A DNA stretch of 64,000 bases from Larus michahellis (Eukaryota; Chordata; Aves; Charadriiformes; Laridae), in NCBI RefSeq assembly GCF_964199755.1, contig NC_133900.1, forward strand, positions 74,446,727 to 74,510,726, written 5' to 3'. The notes beneath the pieces were generated by a model. The model did not search any database and had not been told where the DNA came from. It saw only the letters and a program-made list of their open reading frames with translations. The translations under genes and the position numbers were made by a program. This document shows, in pieces, positions 53,805 to 63,340 of this stretch; within the stretch, counting starts at the first letter, position 1, and each line of letters begins with the position of its first letter.

Positions 53805-54480
53805 GCCGACGGAGAGCGGGAGATCCAGCCGGGAACCTCCCGCCCGGAGCCCGGGACTCCCGCGCCTTTCACCGCCGGAGCTCTACGCAGCCCCCGGGCA
53901 CCCCCCGCCGGCGGCAGCGGCGGCGGCGGGGCGGGGCCGGGAACAAAGCCCGGCTCCCTGCCACCCTCGCCGCTCCGTCCCGCCATTCCCGGGCGGCCTG
54001 GCGCACTCCCGGAGCCCCGCCATCCCCCGCAGGGGTGGGCGGCTGCCTGGCCGGCCGGCGGCTACCCAGACCCCCTGCCGCGTGGGGCGACCGGAGCCAG
54101 TCGGACGGGTGCGGGCAGGAGGAGCCGCTGCTTTCCGCTCGGCCCGCGGGGGCTGTACGAGCCGCCGCGCCCACCCCGGGGGGAAGAGAAGGCCGGGCAC
54201 GCACCCCCGCCGCCGGCCGCGCTGCACGGGCGGGGCCGGGACGGAAAGGGGAGGGCGCGGGCCGCGGCGGGGAACCGGGAGAGGCTCCTCCGGAGTCGGA
54301 GGGCCGGAGCCCCGGCCCGGTGGGGAGGCGCCGGGCACACGATCCCCCCGCCCCTCCCCCGCATAAACAAAGCCTGGGACCGGGTCGGGGCTGAGGAGGG
54401 CGTGGGGGGAGCTCCAACGGAGCGCGCGCCCCCCCCCACCCCCCCCTCAGCCCCGACCCGTCCCCCCGCCGCCGCCTCAC

Positions 54481-54640
54481 CTAATCCCGCCGGTGTGAAG
54501 CGCTGCCTCCCGCCTGCCCCGCTTCAGCGCGGCTCCAGTCCCCTTCGGAGCGAGTCTGGTAGGGTCCGTTGAGCGAGTCGCGCCGCCGGCATCCCCCGCC
54601 GGCTTTATCCCGCCGCCGCCGCCTCTCCCCTCCGGTAACT
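54481..54640 (-). other. FRYL: Presumed noncoding first exon of FRYL (3' end defined, 5' end approximate)
   Basis: The exon end is defined by the consensus donor TTAG|GTGAGG at 54481/54480. The start is only estimated from the CCAAT boxes upstream (minus-strand CCAAT at 54678-54674 and beyond). A weak TATA-like GATAAAG lies on the minus strand near 54610-54604. I see no credible coding start, so this is taken as 5' UTR, to be spliced to a downstream exon inside or beyond the window. Confidence 0.5.
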
Positions 54641-54670
54641 CGACGGTCCGGCTCGTCCCTCCCGCCTCTC

Positions 54671-54862
54671 CCCATTGGCGGGCGCCGCTCCACCAGGAAC
54701 CGACGCTCACTGGCGCAGGCGCGCAGCACTCAGGCGGGACCGCCCACCCGCTCCCTCCCCATTGGCTCACGAGCGTCCAGCCCGCCCTCCAGGCTCCGCC
54801 CCCTGCCTGACGCATCGCCCAATCGCAATGCCACGAGGGTGGAGCCGGGCCTCCCATTGGCG
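54671..54862 (-). promoter_or_regulatory. CCAAT-box array (NF-Y type) with GC boxes and an NRF-1-like site
   Basis: Three ATTGG pentamers on the plus strand (54674-54678, 54761-54765, 54856-54860), which read as CCAAT on the minus strand, sit in similar CCCATTGGC contexts 87 and 95 bp apart. A fourth box faces the other way (CCCAATCG at 54818-54825). Between them is a near NRF-1 site, GCGCAGGCGC, at 54713-54722, plus several GGCGG motifs. NF-Y boxes of this spacing are typical just upstream of TATA-less CpG-island start sites. They lie upstream of the proposed FRYL exon 1. Confidence 0.65.
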
Positions 54863-55090
54863 GCGCCCGCCAGCTTCCTACGGCTACGATAGGCTGAGGC
54901 GGCAGCCAGTTCCGCGTCCCGGCCCTGAGCCTCCCCTCGGCGTCTGAGGGACGTCGGGCTCGGCCCGGCCCGGCGGGAGGACTGCCTCCCACCCCTGGCC
55001 CAAGGGAGTCCCCGCCCCACCGGTGAGAGGGCTTCGGCGGGCTTGGCCGCGGGAACTCGGTCTTAGGTGGTTCCCCCAGGCGGCAGGGGG

Positions 55091-58000
55091 GAAGGCCTGT
55101 AGTAAAGCAAGCGGCGAGGCAATGAGGTAATTCCCAATAACATCCTCAGAAAATTCACTTGATACCGGGACCGGCCAGGATTTCACACCGGTACAACAGG
55201 TCTGGCGGCTGGGTGTAACGATGTGTCCCAAAGGTTTGGTAATAAAAAGGGGAGCAGTACCAACAGTAACATTTTGAGCAGTTAGAAAGTAACTGTGTTT
55301 TCTGTTGGAAGTGCCTCAAAACTTCCAGGCTCGAAAAGAAAAAAAGGAGGAAAAAAAAAAACAACAACATGATAAAATAACACCAGGTCTGCAGAACAGT
55401 ATTAGAAAAAATCCTGAAGTCACCATTTTTCCATTGTCAAATACAAGTCTGTCTTGCAAGCACTGTACTATAATAAGCATATCCAACAAAACCAGAACTG
55501 AGTAAAAAGTATCCTTTTTACAAACAACAAACGTTGCCAATCTCTCTTAAGAGAAGCTCCAAGTTCTATTACACACTTTGTACAATTCTGGTTTATTAAG
55601 AGTAAAAAGTCCATATCCAACTATTCATGTCCCACCCTTGAGACAGATCATGTACATCAGCTTGAAGAAACGAGCAGGAACAAAAAAGCTGGAGAGGTAA
55701 AAAATGGCGATATACTGGTAATTGAAAAGACTATTTCAGGTTAACTCTTCCCTGTAGATTTAAGAATTTTGTGAATGGAACGTTTTTTTATTCTATTTTA
55801 ACAATCGTACCACAGTCTAAATGTTGGGTAATAGAACACCTAACAAGAAAAACAGGATTCGTTGCTACTGGTGGTGTGCATAATTTCAGACAATTGGTTA
55901 AAGCAAAGTATGTCACAAGTTGCTTCTGATTTTGAAGTGATCCCACATAAGGAGCTCAGCCCAATCTTTCCAGTAAATGCATACATATATACATGTAATT
56001 GAACAAGAGTGGCTGAACCTCACCGCCAATGAAAAACAGACCACTGGTATTTAACCCTGAGCACCTGAACTTTACCAGATGCACAATCATCTGGTAAAGA
56101 TGCACACTTCCAGAACTCAGATTCTCCTCACTGTTACCTGCTTGCCTTACAAAATAGCCCTAAGGATTAGTTAACATGTAAAGTACTTTTCAAAGTACAT
56201 TACAGTACCAGTTATTATTAGTAGTAATTATTATCAATGTGGGTAAAGTCCTTACTAATTGAGGCTTTGAGTATCGGCCCCACAAAGACACCCACTCTTG
56301 GTTCTTGCTGATGTGCCATAATGCTCCAGGCAAATAACTGATTCTTTGTTTGCCACCAGTTGTGGTAGTTACAACAATGCTCTTTTTTTGGTATGAAGCG
56401 CTGTTATTTCTTCATTAGGGAGAGAGTAATTTTTCAAATACAGTCCTGTTAACTCTTGGCACCCACTGAAGAATCAGAAGCTGTTGTGTTTTACTCTATT
56501 GTCCAGAGCACCAAGCAAAAAACAACATCAACAACAAAAAAAAAAATCACCATTCCAGCTATGTACTCAAGCACATAAGCTTCCAGTACTTGTTTTGGTT
56601 GACTTTGCTTAGCAGATCAGCGTATACTCCAACTCTTTTTCACGTCTACTTGTTTCAGTTATGTCTTATGCAATTTTGTAAAGCTAAACTTACTTGTTAA
56701 GCCAGCTCCCGTTTTGCAGTGGATCTGTATAAAGCTTATCACTAACTGTTGAACAAGGGGATGGAAAAGAATTTATCTGAAAGGTAAGCTTTTAAACCAC
56801 TTGACAGGCTACATATAACTCACCCTATTAATTCTTGAGCTTCAGCTTCAAGAGTTCTGAATATTCACCAGGGACTTTGTTTTGCAAAGTACTGCAATTA
56901 GAAACCATCTGATTTTCACACCTTCCAACTTCTTGTTACATAAGCAATCAGTTCATTTTAAAAGAATCTTATTGTTTGAAAGTTTTCCTTTTTCCTTCTT
57001 TGGCGCATTTATTTCAAAGGAAGTAATTTCAAATTTCTAAAGGTCAACTACTAAGTCTCAGTATTACAGTGTTTTGAGTCTCAAATATATTCCTCACTCT
57101 TGGATGATACCAAGTCATAAAAGATAAAAAGTTTATAGAGTCACAGATAAGCGAGTTGTAATAGATCTAAAAAGAATTTTTTTGACTCCTGAAGCAATGC
57201 AAAAATATGTAACTTTATGCTATTGCTCCTTACAAATAATCTATCAATTTTGTTGATTGTACATGTTTAAAAACACACACAAAAAACAGCAATTAGAATG
57301 AAACCTCAAACCATCATTGTGCATGTCATTAAAACAAACAGCTCAAAAACACCCTGCAAAATAATGTTGCCTTATCATCTCTAAAAATCCGTGCAGTAGT
57401 CCTTTAAACAAAACCACCATATTGGATAATGGCACCTGTCAGGGGAGAAGGTAGGGAAAATAGTATTCAAGCAATGTGATTTATAGAAAGGGGTTCAAAA
57501 GCTAGCCTTAAGCCTTGCCCAAGGACAAGATTTTATGTAAAGCATCAGGACTTGGCCATACCATCACCAATTTTAAACTCAAGTCCTCAATAGTTGCAAG
57601 AAAGATGGCCTGAGTATACAGGAAGTGGTAGAAGTAGACCAGATGCCAAAACGGGTGTCCTTGTTACGATCTCTTTCTATGGGTGAACTTCAAAAAAAGG
57701 CTTGAGGACAGAGAAAAGTACCAAGGAGGTAGATATGCTCTACCGTCTACACTAAATACGGCCCTACAACTGCAGTTATAAGCCAACAAACGGGTGTTTG
57801 TAACCAGGTGAAACTTTTTAAGTACCTTTAAGTATCTCACAAGCAGACTGTATTAGGTAAGATTTTTGAAAGGATGGTAAACTCACCTGTTTGCTGCATG
57901 ATTTTAATTTTTTTTTCCCCATGGGAAGCCTAAAGGACTTGGAGATAATGAAGTGAGGAAACTAAATGGATAACTGTTAATTTTACAATGGAGAAGCAAA

Positions 58001-59449
58001 ACAACAGCCAAGTCATTATTTCCTTCAGTGAAGGAGACCGATATCCATTTCCTCACCATTGAAGTGCCATGTTTAGAGAAGGTGCAGTCCATAAACGTCC
58101 TCCCCTACAAAAACACATGCTTTAATGGTTAACAAACCATTGCACTCTTTGCCTAGAATGTACTGAAAGCTAAGTGGAAAGAAGCGTGAAATAAGTTATC
58201 TCAATAAGTGCTCTATAGTCCCATAAATAAAACTATTGTGAGCCAATGTGTCCAAAGTCTTCTGCCTTCCGATTAATAATGTGCACAACTGATGTCCATG
58301 TATTGCAGAATGCTTCATTAGGGTGGGCCCAGGTGATCGGCAGAGGTGATAATGGGAAGTAATCTATGTTATCAGGCAGAGCCATCTCATGGAAATTAGG
58401 AACTTCTTTGTTGTACAATGAAAGCTATGAATTAAGAACCCCACAAAACATAGTTTCTGGTTCTATCCTCCCAGTTTATTTCAAGAATCCAGTACTCAGA
58501 AACCCATCTCCTCTACAGTTTTCCCAGTGCAGCTGGCCACTCCAGGCAGCCAAACACGCTCCTCAGTTCATTTGTCCTAGGTCCTTCGCATGCTTTGTGT
58601 TCATTTTATAGCTGCATTCTCTACTAGCTTCAGGCGTTTCAAATCCACATTCCCTACTAATTTCAGACACCTTCACTCTCTAAAGCCTTCCCTCTCCTAT
58701 CTTCAGGCATGGCCTTTTTTTTGCACAGGCATCAGACAGTAGCAATTTAAGCCTCTTCACTTAAATTCCAGGGTGAAGAGACAATGGCTCGCTCCAGGAA
58801 AGGCTGAGAGGGAGTGGTGCATTCCAGGCAAGTAGAGGCAGACAAGGATATGGTGAATTCAAGCCACAGTACCGAATGTCTACAAGAAAACGCCACAGCA
58901 TACATCATGCTATCAGAAACATCTTTTTATTTTTTTCCTCAGCTTTTACTGATTTCAGATAAACTGCAACCATCAACTAAAGCTGCCATTTCAACAGGAT
59001 TAGGTAGAGGGAAGCACATAGACTCCTTCCAATCTCCTGCTTCAATACAATCCTAACCACCAAACCTCTACCACTTTCAAGTTCAGGCGGTTGCCCTCCA
59101 GGTACTTGCTTGTCCTAACTCAAATAAACTCTTTCTTAGGTAACAGGCATCCTTTCTTTTTAGCTAGTTCTGGTCATGTATGTTTAGCAACCAGTTAACA
59201 TACCTAGTGTTCCAGGGTTTTGTTGCAATTTATCACAGCCAGCACATCACTTACAAAGCCAAGAAGCGCCAACGCTGTGCGCGACAAACCCAACCACGTA
59301 AGGTTTACCTTTGAAGGGATTCGCCGCTTCTGAAGCGGCACCTGCTCTCAAACACCCTAAGAGGGTGGCGTTCTTTAGTCAGGCAGGAAACAAGATAAAG
59401 CGCAGGAAGGAAACACTCTCGATCGAAATTAATGCTCCGCACCTCAGCT
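55091..59449. other. Spacer between the two CpG islands
   Basis: About 4.4 kb separates the presumed FRYL and OCIAD1 promoters. The sequence is AT-rich with no recognised repeat. A minus-strand 61-codon frame at 58233-58418 has protein-like composition but no recognised identity. A degenerate internal repetition of CTACTAGCTTCAG-like text lies at about 58615-58710. Confidence 0.6.
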
Positions 59450-59747
59450 GCTAACCCTAAGCCCTTCCACCGCCCCAATAACCACACAGCTCTTGGCTCA
59501 CAGACCGCCCCCCCACCTCACCTCACCTCACCTCACTGCCGCCATTTTGCCAGCACCCCGAGGCACTCAAGGCCTACCCCACGGCCCCCCAACCGGGTTT
59601 ACCACACAGGGCAAGGCTGTGGAAGGCGGATGGGGGGCTTAAGAAGCAAAGGAAGCCCCGAAAGGGAGCCTCGCAGCCTAACATATCACGGGGGGGAGGG
59701 GGCGGGACCGGGCGCCCCCTCCCCCCGCCTCGGCGGAGTGCGCTTCC

Positions 59748-59777
59748 GCGCATGCGCAAGGTCACGTCCACTTCCGG
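59748..59777 (+). promoter_or_regulatory. OCIAD1: Clustered NRF-1, CRE/E-box-like and ETS motifs
   Basis: A perfect palindromic NRF-1 core GCGCATGCGC (59748-59757), a GTCACGTC CRE/E-box-like element (59761-59768) and an ETS/GABP-type ACTTCCGG (59770-59777) are packed in 30 bp, ending 37 bp before the ATG. NRF-1 plus GABP sites are the usual signature of nuclear genes for mitochondrial proteins, which fits OCIAD1. Binding itself is inferred from the motifs. Confidence 0.7.
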
Positions 59778-59814
59778 GTCAGCCATCGCTCTTCACTGCC
59801 CTCCCCGCCCCGCC

Positions 59815-59865
59815 ATGGAGGCCGGGCAGGGTCCTGGCGGCGGGGAGGTGGGTGACCCCTCTGAG
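59815..59865 (+). CDS. OCIAD1: OCIAD1-like gene, first coding exon
   Basis: The ATG at 59815-59817 lies in a strong Kozak context (CGCCATGG) inside the CpG island. It begins MEAGQGPGGGEVGDPSE and ends in phase 0 at a GAG|GTATTT donor (59865/59866). A second in-frame donor, GAG|GTGGGT at 59847/59848, would shorten the product by six residues (VGDPSE). The exon encodes only the variable, probably disordered, N-terminal tail. It is recognised through its promoter and its phase-compatible join to the exon at 60642, not by its own sequence. Confidence 0.68.
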
Positions 59866-60641
59866 GTATTTGTTGTTGGTTCAGTTCGGTTTGGTTTGGC
59901 TCGGCTCGGGTGGAGGACACAGCCACCAGAATTCCGTGGGGAAATCTCCCCCCTATGATGGGGTTTGGGGCGGGCGGGCGGGGGGGGTCTTGTTTTTGCT
60001 GTGGAGGTGGCTGGGCCTCCACAGGCCAGAGGGGAAAGGGGATTCCTGTCAGTATTTCGCCCGCCCCGGCGCGGGGATGGTGCCCTTGAGGGCTTTCCGG
60101 TAGTTTTTCGTGCGGGCTTTTCCGCGTTGTCCTCGGTGCCGGCGTCCTTCTGCCGGTCGTCGACATGGCCTGGTGTCTCCTTTGGCAACAGCAGAGGGTC
60201 ATGCACCTCTGGGTAGAAAAAACACCTCCCCTGCTGCAAAAACACTCAGTATACGCGTGTAAATGGACAACACGTGTCATTAAAACCCTGACGAATATTC
60301 TAAATGAGGTTTTAATGAGCTGTCAAAATTCATCAGTTTGGAAAGCTGGTTGCAAGCAGCAAAGCAAGCTTTTTTTTCTGAAGAAAAGAGGAGCGGATGG
60401 AGTTGGGGTTTGAGCATGCACAAAATATTTTCTGCTGTCGTGTTTTGTAGAAGCACTGGATTTTTTAAAACTATATATTTTGTGTGACACTCCTTGATGG
60501 AAGGCACTGGTTCCTTAAGTATAGCTATGTGAAAGTATAGGTACTAGAAGGTGTGAAAGTTAAACAAAGTTTTTAATTGAAAAATCCTCCTAAACCTTTC
60601 TTTTTTGCTCATTCTTTTCTAATTTATTTCTCTAATGAAAG

Positions 60642-60726
60642 AGGGAAGTCCCTAAGCCTTATGTGCCTACAGAGGAGGAAAGAAGACTCCTCAAGGAATG
60701 CGCTGAAGAGAGTGCCCGGTACAGAG
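60642..60726 (+). CDS. OCIAD1: OCIAD1-like gene, second coding exon (start of the OCIA domain)
   Basis: This 85-nt exon lies between a pyrimidine-rich acceptor (TTTCTCTAATGAAAG) and a consensus donor (AGAG|GTAAGT), entering in phase 0 and leaving in phase 1. It reads REVPKPYVPTEEERRLLKEC followed by AEESARYR. The YVPTEEERRLLKECAEES stretch matches the start of the OCIA domain of OCIAD1 (human YIPTEEERRVFAECNDES). OCIAD1 is an endosomal and mitochondrial inner-membrane protein linked to respiratory complex III assembly and STAT3 signalling; its later hairpin of two membrane segments is not in the window. One oddity: the family usually has aromatic FW after EES, here AR. OCIAD2 is less likely because it lacks the TEEERR motif. 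The head-to-head FRYL neighbour supports OCIAD1. Confidence 0.72.
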
Positions 60727-62304
60727 GTAAGTTCAGTTTGCTGGTAAATTTCGCTTGCTTTTCTTCCACCCTTAGTTTTTGTTGTTATCTGAGGTATTAA
60801 GGAAGGAAAGCTTGGGTCACTATATCACAAGGGTTCATTAACAAGCTTCACAAGATCTAAAATTGTGTCCCAGTAGACGTTGATCTGTGTAGGATTTACA
60901 ATTGCAGGACAGGAATTTTGTAAAAGGTACAACATATTTTTAATGTTTATGCTTTATAACAAGATCCCTTCATATTTTAAATTAATATTGTTATTAAAAG
61001 TCTGAAAATATATATAATTAATGGAGTCTCTAGTTTATTTATATATCTGATTTTTTTGTTGTTATTTCTATATTTTTATTTTCAATTTTTGTTGTTATCT
61101 TTAGAATGCAAGAATAAAATAGTTCACTGTAGAACCATTACTTTCCATCTTTATGAAGAGCTGTGAAGAGAACAATGTATGAGTAGTCACTCAGCTCAAT
61201 TTTTGGAGAAACTTTCTGTGTCTGTGCATTGCCAGACATTTGGATTTTTTTCCCTGTAAAGAAAAACCAGGATTCTCAAACATGATTCTGTAGTTAGTAA
61301 TGGTTTCTGTACTACAGCTATTATACAGGAATAATAAACTTGCATTGTTTTCATAGAATACTATGTGTCTCACCTTAATTTATTTGAAATATCAAGGTTA
61401 TGTTGGTTTTGGTTTTTTTTCACAAAACATTGAAAATTGGTGGCATTACTACTTAACATTGTTTTTGTAATCCAAAGGTTCAAGACATACCTGGTTTTTA
61501 TACACCTGGTCGAGAGGTTTGACCAAGCCTTCTGATGTGATTGTTACCCGCTATTTTATTGCACCCTAGTAGATTACTCCTGAGGCTGATAGGTGGCTTT
61601 GCAGAAACAAGGGCAGATGAAGAATTTAGTAACTGATTTGCTAAATTTAGCACAGTGAGGCTCTCATTTCTCCTGGCAGCCAGGGGCAACTTCTAAGGCA
61701 TTGTAATTTTGAATTAATCGTTCAAAGTTCTGTTTTATTATCTTTCTCCATTGCTTTGGCATTCTTGTCTTTTATTCGAATACCTGGAAACTTTTGCTAA
61801 AATCTAGCAATTACATTTTTATAAGTGAAAAGAGTCAGGTTCATTAGTAGTAAGCTGACAATTGGTTATGGCTTATTGATAATCTCTCCCCTGGAAGACA
61901 AGAGGGGAGGGAGTTGTTTGTTCTTGAGGTTTGTTGTGAGTTGTGGATTGGCAATGTAACTTACTGCCCCGTGCATCTTTATACAGAAGCTGAAGAAATA
62001 ACATGAAGGTATCGTTGAGAAGCCCCAAATTAGTTTCTTCGGTATTTTCATTTTAGGGAGCTACAACAGTAATTGAGAGACTTTTTTTCAGGAGTTGTGT
62101 GCTGTGCTGTTCTCTCAGTGGGAGAGCCTAAAGCCCGTCGCTGTTTTCTAGGTCTCCTGTCTTTGTTTCATTGTTCTGCGTTACATGTACCTGGATTGTT
62201 GTGTTTGCTGTATTAAATACATATTGTTTGAATGCCCCTTTGCAAGAGGTGTGGGCTGCCTGCGTATCAGTTCGTGTTTTTCACAGGTATTACTATGCAT
62301 TCGT
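60727..62304 (+). other. OCIAD1 intron, no exon seen
   Basis: AT-rich intron between the second coding exon and the CR1 insertion. No in-phase exon resembling the rest of the OCIA domain was found. Confidence 0.6.
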
Positions 62305-63340
62305 GTACTGAGGTGGATTGAGAACTGGCTGAAGGCAGAGCTCAGAGGGTTGTGATCAGTGGTGCAGGGTCCAGTTGGAGACCTGTAACTAGCAGTGTTC
62401 CCCAGGGGTCAGTACTGGGTCTGGTTCAACATCTTCATCAATGACCTGGATGAGGGGACAGAGTGTACCCTCAGCAAGTTTGCTGATGACACAAAACTAG
62501 GAGGGGTGGCTGACAGAAGAAGGCTGTGCTGCCATTCAGAGAGACGTGGACAGGCTGGAGAGCTGGGTGGAGAGGAGCCTAATGAAGTTCAACAAGGGCA
62601 AGTGTAGGGTCCTGCCCCTGGGGAGGAATAACCCCATGCACTGATACAGGCTAGGAGTTGACCTGCTGGAAAGCAGCTCTGTAGAGAGGGACCTGGGAGT
62701 CCTGGTACAAAAAGTTGGCCATGAGCCAGCAGTGTGCCCTTGTGGCCAAGAAGGCAAATGGTCTCCTGGGGTGCATTAAAAAGCATGGCCAGCAGGTCGA
62801 GGGAAGTCATCCTCCCCCTCTACTCTGCCCTGGTGTGGCCACATCTGGAGTACTGTGTCCAGTTCTGGCCCCCCCGGTTCAAGAAAGGCAGGAAACCGCT
62901 GGAGAGAGTCCAGCAGGGGGCTACAAAGATGATCAAGGGAGTGGAGCACCTCTTTTATGAGGAAGGGCTGAGGGACCTGGGTTTGTTTATCCTGGAGAAG
63001 AGAAGACTGAGAGGGATCTCATCAATATCTAAAGGGCGGGTGTCAAGAGTATGGGGCCAGACTCTTCTCAGTGGGGCCCACTGACAGGGCAAGGGGCAAC
63101 AGGCACAAACTGGACCACAGGAAATTCCATCTCAATGTGAGGAAAAACTTTACTTTGACGGTGCCAGAGCACTGGAACATGCTGCCCAGAGGTGGTGGAG
63201 TCTCCTCTGGAGATATTCAAAACTCGCCTGGATGCCTTCCTGTCCAGCCTGCTCTAGGTGACCCTGCTTTGGCAGAGGAATTGGGCTAGATGATCTCCAA
63301 AGGTCCCGTCCAACCCCAACCATTCTGTGATTCTGTGTAT
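62305..63340 (+). mobile_element. CR1 LINE, about 1 kb, 5'-truncated
   Basis: A plus-strand CR1 in the OCIAD1 intron. It starts around GGTGGATTGAGAACTGGCTG and ends at CCATTCTGTGATTCTGTG. It spans the end of the reverse-transcriptase domain, the ORF2 C-terminus and the 3' UTR. The copy has several frameshifts and small deletions (for example GGGTCTGGTTCAACATC lacks bases of the usual CR1 text), so it is older than the copy at 37 kb. Confidence 0.95.
62395..63290 (+). pseudogene. CR1 ORF2 reverse transcriptase remnant, frameshifted
   Basis: The reading frame is split over three plus-strand frames (about 62395-62607, 62734-63084 and 63071-63289). The first carries [20 protein letters not shown] and the catalytic FADD of reverse-transcriptase motif C with DTKLGG after it. 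The second carries [20 protein letters not shown], and the third ends the protein (EHWNMLPRG). The frame breaks make it non-functional. Confidence 0.85.

Larger units (their letters stand above)
1..54481 (-). other. FRYL: FRYL gene, 5' part (partial, runs off left edge)
   Basis: This is the inferred extent of FRYL within the window, from the donor of a GC-rich noncoding first exon near 54.48 kb down to the left edge. FRYL is the vertebrate paralogue of FRY/Drosophila furry, a very large HEAT-repeat-like scaffold that works with NDR kinases in cell shape and polarity. What I see: an exon at 9.6 kb encoding the furry-type N-terminus, a splice donor leaving the 54-kb CpG island in the same direction, and an OCIAD1-like gene on the opposite strand to the right, as in human 4p12. 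The downstream exons with the conserved repeat body are not recognisable here and should lie left of position 1. Joining the 54-kb island to this gene is inference; it could belong to another minus-strand transcript. Confidence 0.7.
53805..55090 (-). promoter_or_regulatory. FRYL: Large CpG island, distal FRYL promoter and exon 1 region
   Basis: About 1.3 kb of very GC- and CpG-rich DNA with sharp edges. It contains a minus-strand splice donor (GGGATTAG|GTGAGG, GT at 54480-54479) and, upstream of it, a run of promoter motifs. The long open frames on both strands here (226, 203, 171 and 151 codons) overlap each other and are proline/arginine/glycine-rich. They are best explained by scarcity of stop codons in GC-rich DNA, not by genes. 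Assignment to FRYL rests on strand, position and the FRYL/OCIAD1 neighbourhood. Confidence 0.75.
59450..60185 (+). promoter_or_regulatory. OCIAD1: CpG island, OCIAD1 promoter region
   Basis: A CpG-rich block flanked by AT-rich DNA contains the first coding exon. It begins with a (CCTCA)n run around 59514-59536 and a YY1-type GCCGCCATTTTG at 59538-59549, and continues into the first intron. Open frames of up to 223 codons in several frames across this block are composition artefacts. Confidence 0.8.

Noticed and set aside
53714..54394. 226-codon plus-strand open frame, the longest in the window
   Set aside because: It lies in the CpG island and overlaps equally long frames on the other strand. 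The sequence is P/R/G/A-rich low complexity with no domain, as expected from lack of stop codons in GC-rich DNA.
53869..54480. 203-codon minus-strand open frame ending at the FRYL exon 1 donor
   Set aside because: Same island, proline/arginine-rich in every frame. The ATG lies in the presumed intron beyond the donor (54480), so it cannot be in the spliced exon.
54477..54992. 171-codon minus-strand open frame upstream of the FRYL donor
   Set aside because: It spans the CCAAT promoter array, which should be untranscribed; low-complexity GC-driven translation without a domain.
58233..58418. 61-codon minus-strand frame in the spacer, checked as a possible retroelement remnant
   Set aside because: No catalytic motif or flanking repeat visible; identity cannot be supported.
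59432..60103. 223-codon plus-strand frame over the OCIAD1 promoter
   Set aside because: It crosses the promoter motifs and first intron of OCIAD1 in a different frame from the supported exon; composition artefact.
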